Shown here one piece after another: positions 10,787 to 20,310 of a DNA stretch of 64,000 bases. The stretch comes from Diabrotica undecimpunctata (lineage: Eukaryota; Arthropoda; Insecta; Coleoptera; Chrysomelidae), in contig NC_092807.1 of assembly GCF_040954645.1 (NCBI RefSeq), forward strand, positions 52,481,481 through 52,545,480, read 5' to 3'. Below the pieces are notes generated by a model. The model was given only the letters and a program-made list of their open reading frames with translations, did no database searches and was not told the origin of the DNA. Position 1 is the first letter of the stretch; each line of letters opens with the position of its first letter. Both the position numbers and the translations under genes were made by a program.

Positions 10787-13105
10787 GCTTCGTCTTGATG
10801 TTACAGGCGAACTGATTTCTCGGTCGCTGCACGCTGAGTTTAAATATCTTGTTGCGCTTCTTGTCATTGGTCTTGTGCGCAGAGTGGGCGTGGTCTTCTT
10901 CGCTATTTTAATTTTTACGTTTTTCTGCAGAATTGTTTTCCACGTATTTGGGAGTCTTTGGGCATCATCTCTGGTGTTTAAATTTTTCGGATGTTTTTCG
11001 ATCTCTATGGCTTCTCTGATTACACGTTTGGCCTTATTTTCGATGTTGGCTAGCATTGTTGTTCCATTTAAGTCTATTTTATGTCCTGTGTTTATGACAT
11101 GTTGTGCTAGGGATGAAGTTTTTTCTTTTCTTTCGATGGCGTTTCGATGTTCTTCGCGTCTAACCTGTATCCTTCGATTTGTTTGTCCGATGTACGATTT
11201 ATCGCAGTCTTCACACGGGATCCTGTATACGCCTTGATTTTCTAATGCAACTTTTGTTTTTGCTGATGGTAATATGGTTGCTATTTTTCTGTCGGTGTTA
11301 AAAATAGTTTCTATTTTGTTTTTTCTTAGAACTCTGCTGATTTTGTCTGTCGTACCCTTTATATAGGGCAGGATAGTTTTACCGACTGGTTTTTCTTCTT
11401 TTTCTGGATCTTTGCTGTTGTTTCGGGATTTATGTGCTTTTTCAATCATGAACATGGAGAAACCATTTTTTCTTAGACTTGTTTTGACTTTGTGCATTTC
11501 TTCATTCTTATGGTCCTCATCTGCCAGTTTCTCAGATCTTGTTATTAAGGTTTTTATTACCGAATTTAATTGTGCAGGATGATGGTGTGAGTCTGCGTGT
11601 AAGTACCTGTCAGTATGGGTTGGTTTTCGGTATACTGTATGTCCTATGCTTCCATCTTCTTTCTTAATAACTAACACATCTAGGAATGGAAGTTGTTGGT
11701 TATTCTCCCGTTCCATGGTAAACTGTATTTTTGGATGGATATTGTTAATGTGTTGTAGAAATTTATTAAGTTTCTCTTCTCCGTGCGTCCAGATAATAAA
11801 TGTGTCGTCAACATACCTAAGCCACAGTTTGGGTTTATGCTCTGCTGTTTCTATTGCTTTTGATTCCATATCTTGCATAAAAAGGTTGGCTATTACGGGG
11901 GACAGTGGTGAACCCATCGGTGCTCCTTCGACTTGTTTGTACCTCTGGTCCTTGTAGATGAAGTAGGTGTTGTTTAAGCAATGCCTCGTTAAGTTTAGTG
12001 TATCCTGTGGTATTGGATATTTTCTATGTATAATTTCTAATGTTTCTTCTACTGGGACATTGGTGAATAATGAGATTACATCAAAGCTCACTAATAAGTG
12101 TTCAGGTTCCAGAATAACGTCCTTGATACGGTCGATAAAGTGGCTTGCGTTCTTGACGTAAGAATCCGCTTCCTCCGCATATGGTTGTAGCTGGTCAGCC
12201 AGAAATTTTGCCAGTGATTGTAACGGTGATCCAATAGAGCTGACTATTGGTCGTAATGGTAGCTCTGCCTTATGTACTTTAGGTAAACCGTACAGTTTTG
12301 GACATCTTGACGACTTTTCTCGTGGAATAAGCTGGAACTGTTGTTCTTTCTTGATGTTTGACGCTTGTATTTTGGCTTTCGTTGTTTTCTCCAGATACGT
12401 TGTTGGGTCTGTTGCGATTTTTTGATATGCACTATCGTTTAGAATGTTTTTTATTTTTGTGTCGTAGTCTTCAATGTTCATTATGACAGTAGCGTTACCC
12501 TTGTCAGCTGGAAGAACGATAATGTCTTTGTTTTGTTGTATATTCTTCAAGGCTTTCTTTTCTTCGTAAGTTAGATTCTTTTTCGGAGGCTTGGCTGTTC
12601 TTAATATTTGTGATACGTCTTGTCTAATAATCTCGGCTGTTTCTGATGGTAATTTAGTGATAGTCGTTTCCACTTCGCTAATGATGTTTTCGATGGGAAT
12701 ACGTGTCGGTGCAATAGCAAAATTAAACCCTTTGGAAAGGACACTATTTGTAGCTTCATCCAAAGTAAGATTTGAGAAATTGTAGACTAAATTACTGGAT
12801 TCTGTTGTTGGTAGTTCCTTATTCTTTGGTCGTTGTTGTAGTATCAATTTCTCAAACTTTTTAATTTGTTTTTTCTTGGTGAGATCAGCATCTGTCTCCG
12901 ATCGAAAGTTTGTGAGTTTGTCGAAGATGTTCCACATAATCGGATGTACTTTGTTACTTAGTGTGAGATATAGCTTTAGCAACTCTGAATTTACTTTATC
13001 GATGTCTCGTCTGGAATCTTGAATTGCTTCTCTAGTAAGTGCTAGACTTGCCCTTTTTAAAATATTCTTAGTTTTATGGTTGTTTTTGTGGAAACTTAAC
13101 TTCAT
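10778..13105 (-). CDS. Penelope-like element reverse transcriptase with GIY-YIG endonuclease, intact
   Basis: An uninterrupted 775-codon frame. It would copy the element's RNA into DNA and nick the target. The N-terminal 250 residues are lysine-rich. RT blocks follow in order: KLYGLPKVHK at about 270, FDVISLFTNVP at 342-352, GAPMGSPLSPVIANLF at 394-409, and the catalytic YVDD at 431-434, then FLDVLV and TDRYLHADSHHHP in the thumb. The C-terminal GIY-YIG domain has GVYRIPC (625), the CxxC pair at 631-634 typical of Penelope endonucleases, YIGQTNR (638) and REEHR. All expected motifs are present and there is no stop, so it may encode an active enzyme. Its first ATG lies only about 20 bp from inverted copy-2-type sequence, so its own 5' regulatory region is missing or rearranged. 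Confidence 0.95.
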   Translation of the reverse strand: MKLSFHKNNHKTKNILKRASLALTREAIQDSRRDIDKVNSELLKLYLTLSNKVHPIMWNIFDKLTNFRSETDADLTKKKQIKKFEKLILQQRPKNKELPTTESSNLVYNFSNLTLDEATNSVLSKGFNFAIAPTRIPIENIISEVETTITKLPSETAEIIRQDVSQILRTAKPPKKNLTYEEKKALKNIQQNKDIIVLPADKGNATVIMNIEDYDTKIKNILNDSAYQKIATDPTTYLEKTTKAKIQASNIKKEQQFQLIPREKSSRCPKLYGLPKVHKAELPLRPIVSSIGSPLQSLAKFLADQLQPYAEEADSYVKNASHFIDRIKDVILEPEHLLVSFDVISLFTNVPVEETLEIIHRKYPIPQDTLNLTRHCLNNTYFIYKDQRYKQVEGAPMGSPLSPVIANLFMQDMESKAIETAEHKPKLWLRYVDDTFIIWTHGEEKLNKFLQHINNIHPKIQFTMERENNQQLPFLDVLVIKKEDGSIGHTVYRKPTHTDRYLHADSHHHPAQLNSVIKTLITRSEKLADEDHKNEEMHKVKTSLRKNGFSMFMIEKAHKSRNNSKDPEKEEKPVGKTILPYIKGTTDKISRVLRKNKIETIFNTDRKIATILPSAKTKVALENQGVYRIPCEDCDKSYIGQTNRRIQVRREEHRNAIERKEKTSSLAQHVINTGHKIDLNGTTMLANIENKAKRVIREAIEIEKHPKNLNTRDDAQRLPNTWKTILQKNVKIKIAKKTTPTLRTRPMTRSATRYLNSACSDREISSPVTSRRSRI

Positions 13106-13805
13106 ACAAGTGGGTTTTCTGACAAACTTTCTGGCTGACCAGCTACAACCATATGCGGAGGAAGCGGATTCTTACGTCAAGAACGCAAGCCACTTTATCG
13201 ACCGTATCAAGGACGTTATTCTGGAACCTGAACACTTATTAGTGAGCTTTGATGTAATCTCATTATTCACCAATGTCCCAGTAGAAGAAACATTACTGGA
13301 AACACTACTGGATTCTGTTGTTGGTAGTTCCTTATTCTTTGGTCGTTGTTGTAGTATCAATTTCTCAAACTTTTTAATTTGTTTTTTCTTGGTGAGATCA
13401 GCATCTGTCTCCGATCGAAAGTTTGTGAGTTTGTCGAAGATGTTCCACATAATCGGATGTACTTTGTTACTTAGTGTGAGATATAGCTTTAGCAACTCTG
13501 AATTTACTTTATCGATGTCTCGTCTGGAATCTTGAATTGCTTCTCTAGTAAGTGCTAGACTTGCCCTTTTTAAAATATTCTTAGTTTTATGGTTGTTTTT
13601 GTGGAAACTTAACTTCATACAAGTGGGTTTTCTGACAAAATTTCTGGCTGACCAGCTACAACCATATGCGGAGGAAGCGGATTCTTACGTCAAGAACGCA
13701 AGCCACTTTATCGACCGTATCAAGGACGTTATTCTGGAACCTGAACACTTATTAGTGAGCTTTGATGTAATCTCATTATTCACCAATGTCCCAGTAGAAG
13801 AAACA
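12793..13805. repeat. 500 bp tandem duplication at the Penelope junction (513 bp offset)
   Basis: TACTGGATTCTGTTGTTGG at 12793 recurs at 13306, and GTAGAAGAAACATTA at 13278 recurs at 13791: a constant offset of 513 bp. Each unit contains the antisense N-terminal 105 codons of the RT, the ACAAGTGGGTTTTCTGACA junction, and a sense piece of the RT beginning FLADQLQPYAEE. A 13 bp filler (CTGGAAACACTAC) separates the units. Only about one base (ACAAACTTT against ACAAAATTT) was seen to differ. Confidence 0.9.
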
Positions 13806-15068
13806 TTAGAAATTATACATAGAAAATATCCAATACCACAGGATACACTAAACTTAACGAGGCATTGCTTAAACAACACCTACTTCATCTACAAGGACCA
13901 GAGGTACAAACAAGTCGAAGGAGCACCGATGGGTTCACCACTGTCCCCCGTAATAGCCAACCTTTTTATGCAAGATATGGAATCAAAAGCAATAGAAACA
14001 GCAGAGCATAAACCCAAACTGTGGCTTAGGTATGTTGACGACACATTTATTATCTGGACGCACGGAGAAGAGAAACTTAATAAATTTCTACAACACATTA
14101 ACAATATCCATCCAAAAATACAGTTTACCATGGAACGGGAGAATAACCAACAACTTCCATTCCTAGATGTGTTAGTTATTAAGAAAGAAGATGGAAGCAT
14201 AGGACATACAGTATACCGAAAACCAACCCATACTGACAGGTACTTACACGCAGACTCACACCATCATCCTGCACAATTAAATTCGGTAATAAAAACCTTA
14301 ATAACAAGATCTGAGAAACTGGCAGATGAGGACCATAAGAATGAAGAAATGCACAAAGTCAAAACAAGTCTAAGAAAAAATGGTTTCTCCATGTTCATGA
14401 TTGAAAAAGCACATAAATCCCGAAACAACAGCAAAGATCCAGAAAAAGAAGAAAAACCAGTCGGTAAAACTATCCTGCCCTATATAAAGGGTACGACAGA
14501 CAAAATCAGCAGAGTTCTAAGAAAAAACAAAATAGAAACTATTTTTAACACCGACAGAAAAATAGCAACCATATTACCATCAGCGAAAACAAAAGTTGCA
14601 TTAGAAAATCAAGGCGTATACAGGATCCCGTGTGAAGACTGCGATAAATCGTACATCGGACAAACAAATCGAAGGATACAGGTTAGACGCGAAGAACATC
14701 GAAACGCCATCGAAAGAAAAGAAAAAACTTCATCCCTAGCACAACATGTCATAAACACAGGACATAAAATAGACTTAAATGGAACAACAATGCTAGCCAA
14801 CATCGAAAATAAGGCCAAACGTGTAATCAGAGAAGCCATAGAGATCGAAAAACATCCGAAAAATTTAAACACCAGAGATGATGCCCAAAGACTCCCAAAT
14901 ACGTGGAAAACAATTCTGCAGAAAAACGTAAAAATTAAAATAGCGAAGAAGACCACGCCCACTCTGCGCACAAGACCAATGACAAGAAGCGCAACAAGAT
15001 ATTTAAACTCAGCGTGCAGCGACCGAGAAATCAGTTCGCCTGTAACATCAAGACGAAGCAGAATCTGA
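13636..15068 (+). pseudogene. 5'-truncated Penelope-like copy 2 (RT core plus GIY-YIG)
   Basis: The frame enters at KFLADQLQPYAEE, equivalent to residue 300 of the intact copy, and runs unbroken to the same C-terminus (RSRI, stop TGA). It retains FDVISLFTNVP, APMGSPLSP, YVDD and the whole GIY-YIG domain, but lacks the N-terminal domain and the first RT block. An ATG at 13593 opens the frame, but its first 15 codons are antisense of the RT start and not native protein. Identical in translation to the other copy across the shared part. Could be translated as a 491-residue product, but is most likely non-autonomous. Confidence 0.92.
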
Positions 15069-15107
15069 CTTGACAATGGCAAGTGTGACCTTGCCGAAAC
15101 GTCGTCA
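15064..15107 (+). ncRNA. Hammerhead-like structural motif, end of Penelope copy 2
   Basis: Exact mirror of the motif at 10739-10786: TTGACAATGGCAAG, TGTGAC loop, CTTGCC, GAAACGTCGTC. See the finding on the recurring motif. Confidence 0.4.
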
Positions 15108-15203
15108 AAACAATGGTTTTTCTAAAAACCAAAAATATTTAACGCGGAGTCAAACCCGGAAAACAACTGAAACCACATATAGCTCCCGCGGAAATTTCAA
15201 ATT

Positions 15204-15206
<3 letters not shown>

Positions 15207-15271
<65 letters not shown>
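15207..15271. repeat. (TA)n microsatellite beyond Penelope copy 2
   Basis: About 65 bp of TA repeats, about 30 bp beyond the end of the inverted arm; the extra 30 bp (AGCTCCCGCGGAAATTTC) has no counterpart at copy 1. Confidence 0.98.
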
Positions 15272-15273
<2 letters not shown>

Positions 15274-15730
15274 ATAAATTGGAAAATAAGTGCCAGGAAT
15301 GGGTATACTATTGGTCAACGAGATATACATTACAATGCACTGATGACCAGATAATACTGACACAGGAAAATGATGACTTGGAATATAATATGGCAAGGAA
15401 ATTATGAGAGGAATACCAAAAAGCAGGACTAACAATAAATCTCAATAGAACAAAATACCTTAATAGCTGAAGAGATAACGGACCTAATTTTAGACGAAAA
15501 CGACAACCTAAGGGGATATGAAAAATATAGTTCTTTTGGGGCAAAAATTAGTAAAAAAGGAAATGAAATAAAGAATAACCCAAAGAAGTTCTAGTCTAAA
15601 AAACACCATCTATAGAAAATGTCACACCGAGAGTGCAGTACGGCTAATATAGGAATGCACAATTGCCGGATTTCACGCCTTGTGCTTGGCGATACAAAGA
15701 GGTCCAAGTGGTAGTCACAGAACCGTACCC
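15272..15730 (+). pseudogene. LINE reverse transcriptase fragment (catalytic region)
   Basis: Plus strand near 15325 reads LQCTDDQIILTQENDDLEYN, then LTINLNRTKYL near 15430. This matches the (Y)ADDxxIxAxxxxDLxxM and GLxINxxKTxYL spacing of motif C and the following helix in LINE RTs; the catalytic YADD has become CTDD. Stops follow and similarity fades before 15730. The next 250 bp to 15980 hold nothing recognised. Confidence 0.65.
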
Positions 15731-15989
15731 AGATCTCTACGCCGGGCTCTGTTATTTATTATAAAATAATATATTGATAAAATAATTGCCTTCAAGTAGC
15801 CAAATAAGAGGCATGAATTTGAATAAAAAGACCTTAAGTTTTTAGCGAGAATTTTATTATAAAACTGTATACTTTATTAAACTAACAAATGTATTTTAAA
15901 TTACATTTCTTGATAGCTATAAATATACCGGGTGGAACCTCCGGTAATTCGATTTCCGTGCACCCAGCCCAATATCCAAGAAAAACTTT

Positions 15990-17060
15990 TTCTTTTGTAA
16001 ATATGTGACCATTGTTGGATCAAATTCAAAGGGCTTGTCTGAATAATGAAAGAACTGAAAATGTGTCAACCGATGAGGAAATGATTCCCTTTCATGGAAA
16101 AGTATTAATGAGACAGTTTGTGCGAGGAAAATCTAACCCTGTAGGATTGAAGAATTTTGTCATGACGACTACGGGGGGATTCCACTTAATTTTGACATGT
16201 ATGAGAAGGTAAAGGCAGATTTATTGAATCCAGCTTGATACTCTCACCAGAACGGCTAGATATCGGGGGAAGGGTTGTTTTAAAACTTACAGATACTCTG
16301 CCAGTAGGAGTGTCTATTTTTGTTCACAGATATTTTACGTCAAAAATATTGATTGATGCATTACATTCACGGAAGCTTTATTTATGTAACAGGAACACTA
16401 ATGAAAAATAGAATACCAAAAACTGATGTGACATTTAAGACAGATAAAGATCTAAGAAAATCAGGATGAGGCTCCCCCACGATATGCTCGTTAACAAAGA
16501 CAAATATCTATGGCTTCATCAGCATTTGGAGCTGAACCCTTGGGATTGTGTATTCGCTGGTCAGTAAAAGATAATAAATACATAGAAATAAATCGTCCAG
16601 CAATGATTAAGTAGTACAATGAAAGCATGGGTGGTGTAGATTTCCTGGATAGGATTAAGTCAAAGTTCCCTACGAGCAGTAGAACAAATAAATGGACAAT
16701 ACGATGTATTTACGCCTTTATTGATTTTTGTGCTGCAGCTAGTTGGCTACAATACAAGAAAGATTGTTTAGCTGCAAAAACTCCCAAAAAACATATTCAA
16801 GATTACCTATCATTTAAGTTTTCGCTTGCTAGGTCGCTCTTGTACTACAAGAAGAGAAGTGAACCCATATCCGACGAAAGTGACGAAGAAAATGAAAATG
16901 TAACCAGAAAAAGAAGAAAGACCGCGCCAATCCCTGATAAACAAAAATCAAGATCAAAATGCAGGTATCCTGGATGACACAACCCGACGTTTGTCAAATG
17001 TGCCCGGTGCAAGTCTTTTTTATGTTGTAGTGTCAATAAAAATTGTTTTACTAAATTTCA
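15990..17060 (+). pseudogene. piggyBac-type transposase relic
   Basis: The plus strand shows, in order, MLDQIQRACLNN...VSTDEEMIPFHGK (first catalytic Asp region, DEEMIPFHGK), NPVGLKNFV, then VVLKLTDTLPVGVSIFVHRYFTSK (the usual D-R-Y-F-T-S, with D changed to H), then after 16627 MGGVDFLDRIKSKFPTSSR (third Asp region), and a Cys-rich tail CRYPG...FVKCARCKSFLC ending at about 17040. Several stops and frame changes show it is dead. The cysteine-rich C-terminal finger is typical of piggyBac. No TTAA-flanked ends were identified. Confidence 0.85.
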
Positions 17061-17383
17061 TCAATAAAAATGATAAGGTTGCGTAATGTTAGAAGAAATT
17101 TCTATTTAAGATTAGGATATTACCAAGATGGTCGCGGTGAACATTTTGACATCTCACATTAATATATTTTTTTGTTTTTTTACCTTAAGAAGGCTTTTAA
17201 GATCCACGAAACATAAATATGTCGGTTTGTTGTATTCTTTGATTTCTCATGCACTTGCCTTATTATAAATATAGCGTCCGTGCATGATCTTCCCGACCTA
17301 AAACCTTGTCGTTCTTCTGCAAGTGTTATAATTTCATTCCATTTATTTGTTAGTACGTTGGTTGTTAATTTTAGTGTTGTGTT

Positions 17384-18471
17384 TAGTGATGGGAAGACCT
17401 GGTTCGTTTCGGTGACCCGGGTCTTCCAGGTCATTCATTAAAATGATCCACAAGGAATCTACGTTCCTGTATTTGGCTGTATACCATATATTAAAAAATT
17501 AATTAAAATCCTTTGTAAAAGGTATATATTTAAAAACCCAAACGGGCTGTGTTAGACAAAACGTTTTCGGAATACATCATTCCATCATCGGTGTCTAGGA
17601 GTACATGAATGTAGCCACTAACTATATGGGTAAAAACCCGTTAACAAATAATTAGTTACATTTGTTCGACATTATATCTTATAAATACTTATGATGTTAA
17701 AGTTAAATTGAAGTTAAAAAAAGTTTTTAAATATATACCTTTTACAAAGGATTTTAATTAATTTTTTAAAATGATCCGTTCATATGAACGACTAATTAAA
17801 TTTGTTGTGTAAAGGTCAAGTGTGTAGAGTTTAATATTAATATGTTTACGAATCTTACTGAGAGTGTTATGAATTAATGATAATGCAGGACCCGTTCATA
17901 GAGATTCGTTTATTAGAACGACTTTAATTATATTGTTGTTTACGTGTCGAATTCGATATTGTTACTACATATATAAATTTAAGAATAAAATATAGTTTAA
18001 GGCTGACATTAAGATTTGTATTTCTCAAATCATCTTCAGAAATCGTTAAAATATAAAAAAAATACTTAAGTTAAGTAAAATTACAAATTCCATATTGTTA
18101 TGTTCATGAATGAATGATAATGCAACATTTAAAATGGATTTTATTTCCAATAAATTTATAAATAGAACAGACTACGGGACTATTGACTCGACAATTCGAA
18201 TGTATATAGTTTTACAGTTTTGCAGCGTAAGGGTTTCGCCGTTCTGGGAAACTGAAATCAGCGTTTGAACGATCCTTTGCGGTTCGCGGTTCATGCATTA
18301 ATTTGACCGAGCAACGTGTCGCGATCACACAGTTCGTTTCGTAAACACTATTACAGCATCATTCATAGGGTCATTCGAACGATAGGGTCACAGAATGTGA
18401 TTGTATAAATCACGGGACTTCGAAAAGATCAGATCTTTGTGAACGGATCGTTCGTGACCTTCTCATCACTA
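17384..18471. mobile_element. Non-autonomous hAT element
   Basis: Terminal inverted repeats TAGTGATGGGAAGACC (left) and TAGTGATGAGAAGGTC (right, reverse complement) enclose 1088 bp. The 8 bp target duplication GTTGTGTT (17376-17383 and 18472-18479) is perfect. The TAGTGATGGGAA end and 8 bp duplication are diagnostic of hAT. No transposase frame. It carries a Penelope-type insertion at about 17451-17765 and a second decayed motif near 18010-18055. Confidence 0.92.
17450..17766 (-). mobile_element. Penelope-type fragment inserted in the hAT element
   Basis: Flanked by a 12 bp direct repeat TTAAAATGATCC (17438-17449 and 17766-17777). Its ends are inverted: TTAATTAAAATCCTTTGTAAAAGG near 17497 (in part) returns inverted at 17740-17765. 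It contains GGCTGTATACCAT and, on the minus strand at 17552-17595, CCGATGATGGAAT, loop, ATTCC, GAAAACGTTTTGTC. The stretch TGTAGCCACTAACTATATGG at about 17618 matches 32345-32375. Confidence 0.8.
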
Positions 18472-18917
18472 GTTGTGTTTAATAAATTAATTCCTCTGTA
18501 ATTTTCCGGGTCCTATTTGTCTCCCTTTGTGAAGAGAGGTATTAGGATGCTTGATCTCCATTCTTGTGGAATTCTGTTTTGTTTTATTATTTTTTAGATT
18601 AGTGTTAATAGTTGTTTGGTCAGATCTGGTCCTCTGTACTTTAGGAGTTCATTTGGTATTAGTTATGTCCTCTCCTTTTAATTATTATTTTTTAATGTCC
18701 TTAATGCTTCCTTTACCTCTCCCTCCTCAATGTTTATTTCTTCTTTTGTCGTCACTTCTGGTGTTAATGGTTTATTATCGTCACCTTTAGCAAATAGGGA
18801 TCGAAAGTAGTCTGTCCATGTTTCCTTCTGAATGTGTTTCATTTTTATTATCTCGTTCATCTCTTTTCTTTGTCTTCTGATCATTCCCCATATCATTCTG
18901 CTCATTCTGTTGCTCAA

Positions 18918-19200
18918 CTAATTTTAGTTGCTACATTTAAACTGGCAAAAAATGCAGCATTTTGTATACGGATATTTATGTTGATGAAAAGTATTTCTTT
19001 GTAAGTCGTATCTAAAAGTTATATGTGATAATTACCCCGGACATCTTTACTTTAACTGAAGTTTTTTTTTACAGAGAAGATAAGAAAGTTTATTTCTGCG
19101 TACTAAACTTAAGTTTATTTGTAATTTTTAGTAATTTTGGATTGATTTTGATTTACCTAAAAAATTTAAAATTGCAAGAGTTCGCGGTCGTCGACATTAA
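18918..19200. other. No recognised feature
   Basis: AT-rich spacer between two transposon relics; a 67-codon open frame here has no family signature. Confidence 0.4.
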
Positions 19201-19204
19201 CGCG

Positions 19205-19437
19205 ACTTCGAAAAAGGACGCATTGTAGACATGAAAGAGGCCGATTTTGGGTTATGGGAAATTTTACGAAGAGTTAAAGTCTATGCCATCTTAGACTTGT
19301 TGCTCTCAGAAATAGACACGGCAGTGTAAATCAAGTAAGATATGATTTAATTACAGATACAGGAATGGTAGTCTCAAGAACAGTTAATCAAAAATTACTT
19401 AAAATGGGACTGAGAGCTTACCGTCTGCTTTTAGTGT
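19205..19437 (+). pseudogene. Tc1-like transposase, N-terminal DNA-binding fragment
   Basis: Reads RGRIVDMKEADFGLWEILRRV, and after a frame change TDTGMVVSRTVNQKLLKMGL. It corresponds to the paired-type helix-turn-helix of Tc1 transposases (SRGRIVGLKEAGxSxREIARRV and the following vSxxTVxRRLxExGLRA). It ends where LINE sequence begins at 19440. Confidence 0.65.
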
Positions 19438-19439
19438 CT

Positions 19440-20310
19440 ACCCATGTAAACATGGGTAGACTACTTTCGATCCCTATTTCCTAAAGGTGACGATAATGAA
19501 CCATCAACACCAGAGGTGACGGACAAACGAAGAAATAAATATTGAGGAGGAGAGGTAAAGGAAGCATTAAGGAAATTAAAAAATAGAAAATCACCAGGAG
19601 AGGACAGAATACCGAACGAACTCCGAAAGTACGGAGGACCAGATCAGACCAAATAACTATTAAAACTAATCAAAAAAATAATAGAACAAAACAGAACTCC
19701 TCAACAATGGAGATCAAGCATCCTAATACCTCTCTTCAAAAAGGGAGACAAATCGGGTCCGGAAAATTACAGAGGAATTAATTTATTAAAAACAACACCA
19801 AAATTAACAACCAAAGTGATAACAAATAAACTGAATGAAATTATAACACTAGCAGAAAAACAACAAGGTTTTACATTGTTGTTTTTAGAGAAATAAAAAT
19901 ATCGGGAAAGAAACGAAAGGCAGAATTTACAAAACAGTTATCAGACCAATAATGACATACGCAGTAGAAACACGACCTGACACAGAGAGGACAAAAAGGA
20001 TATTAGAAACAGCACAGATGAAAACACTTAGAAAAATTGATGGTAAGACACTATGGGACAGAGCTAGAAGTACAGATATATGACGTAGATGCAAGGTGGA
20101 GAACATCAAGGACTGGGTAAGAAATAGAAGAGTAGAATAGAACGATCATATAAGCCAAATGACAACAAATAGAGTAGTAAAGACGGCACAAGACGGTTCC
20201 CCAATAGGAAGACGATTAGTAGGAAGACCACGAAACCGATGGAACGACAACTTACTGGGGGCAAATTGAAAAACAGACAGAGTCATGTCTATATAAAAAG
20301 AAGAAGAAGA
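19440..20310 (+). pseudogene. LINE reverse transcriptase, internally deleted copy
   Basis: Reads YFRSLFPKGDDNEPSTPEV, EVKEALRKLKNRKSPGEDRIP, WRSSILIPLFKKGDK and NYRGINLL, then TKVITNKLNEIITLAEKQQGF, and jumps at about 19873 to KTVIRPIMTYAVETRPDT and GRRLVGRPRKRWNDN of the C-terminus. The catalytic palm between QQGF and the thumb is deleted. Ends with AAAAAGAAGAAGAAG near 20298-20310, the AG-rich tail seen on other LINEs in this window. Confidence 0.88.

Larger units (their letters stand above)
10672..15174. mobile_element. Head-to-head pair of Penelope-like retroelements
   Basis: Copy 1 (minus strand, 10672-13105) and copy 2 (plus strand, about 13636-15174) share 1539 bp inverted arms, 10672-12210 and 13636-15174. 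Positions mirror exactly around one axis (coordinates sum to 25846 at every point tested), so there are no indels, and the encoded peptides are identical wherever compared. The 1.4 kb between the arms holds the 5' half of copy 1 plus a rearranged, tandemly duplicated junction. Both outer 3' ends lie at or close to (TA)n tracts. Inverted and partial tandem copies are known for Penelope-like elements; the arm identity implies a recent event. Confidence 0.93.
17180..18917 (-). pseudogene. LINE reverse transcriptase fragment split by a hAT element
   Basis: On the minus strand 18917-18480 reads TWTDYFRSLFAKGDDNKPL, EVKEALRTLKNN, IPNELLKYRGPD, WRSSILIPLFTKGDK and NYRGINLL, the RT finger and palm N-terminal region. 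After the hAT insertion (17384-18471) the frame resumes at 17400-17195 with TLKLTTNVLTNKWNEII, QGFRSGRSCTDAIF. The same family appears in plus orientation at 19440-20310. Catalytic YADD and the C-terminus are missing. Confidence 0.85.

Noticed and set aside
10764..11237. 157-codon hydrophobic frame opposite the Penelope ORF, and its twin at 14609-15082
   Set aside because: Exact antisense shadow of the GIY-YIG region; identical because the arms are identical, not because it is conserved.
13172..13618. 148-codon minus-strand frame similar to the Penelope N-terminus
   Set aside because: It is a chimaera of the RT start and antisense sequence created by the tandem duplication, not an independent gene.
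18551..18790. 79-codon hydrophobic plus-strand frame that looks like a membrane protein
   Set aside because: It is antisense of a LINE RT (IPNELLKYRGPD...); T-rich antisense frames give false membrane segments.
18793..18812. GATCGAAAGTA matching the hammerhead-like motif seen at 38580
   Set aside because: Here and at 19455-19480 it is simply the coding sequence for LINE residues (F-R-S-L-F), with no CTGAWGA or stem.
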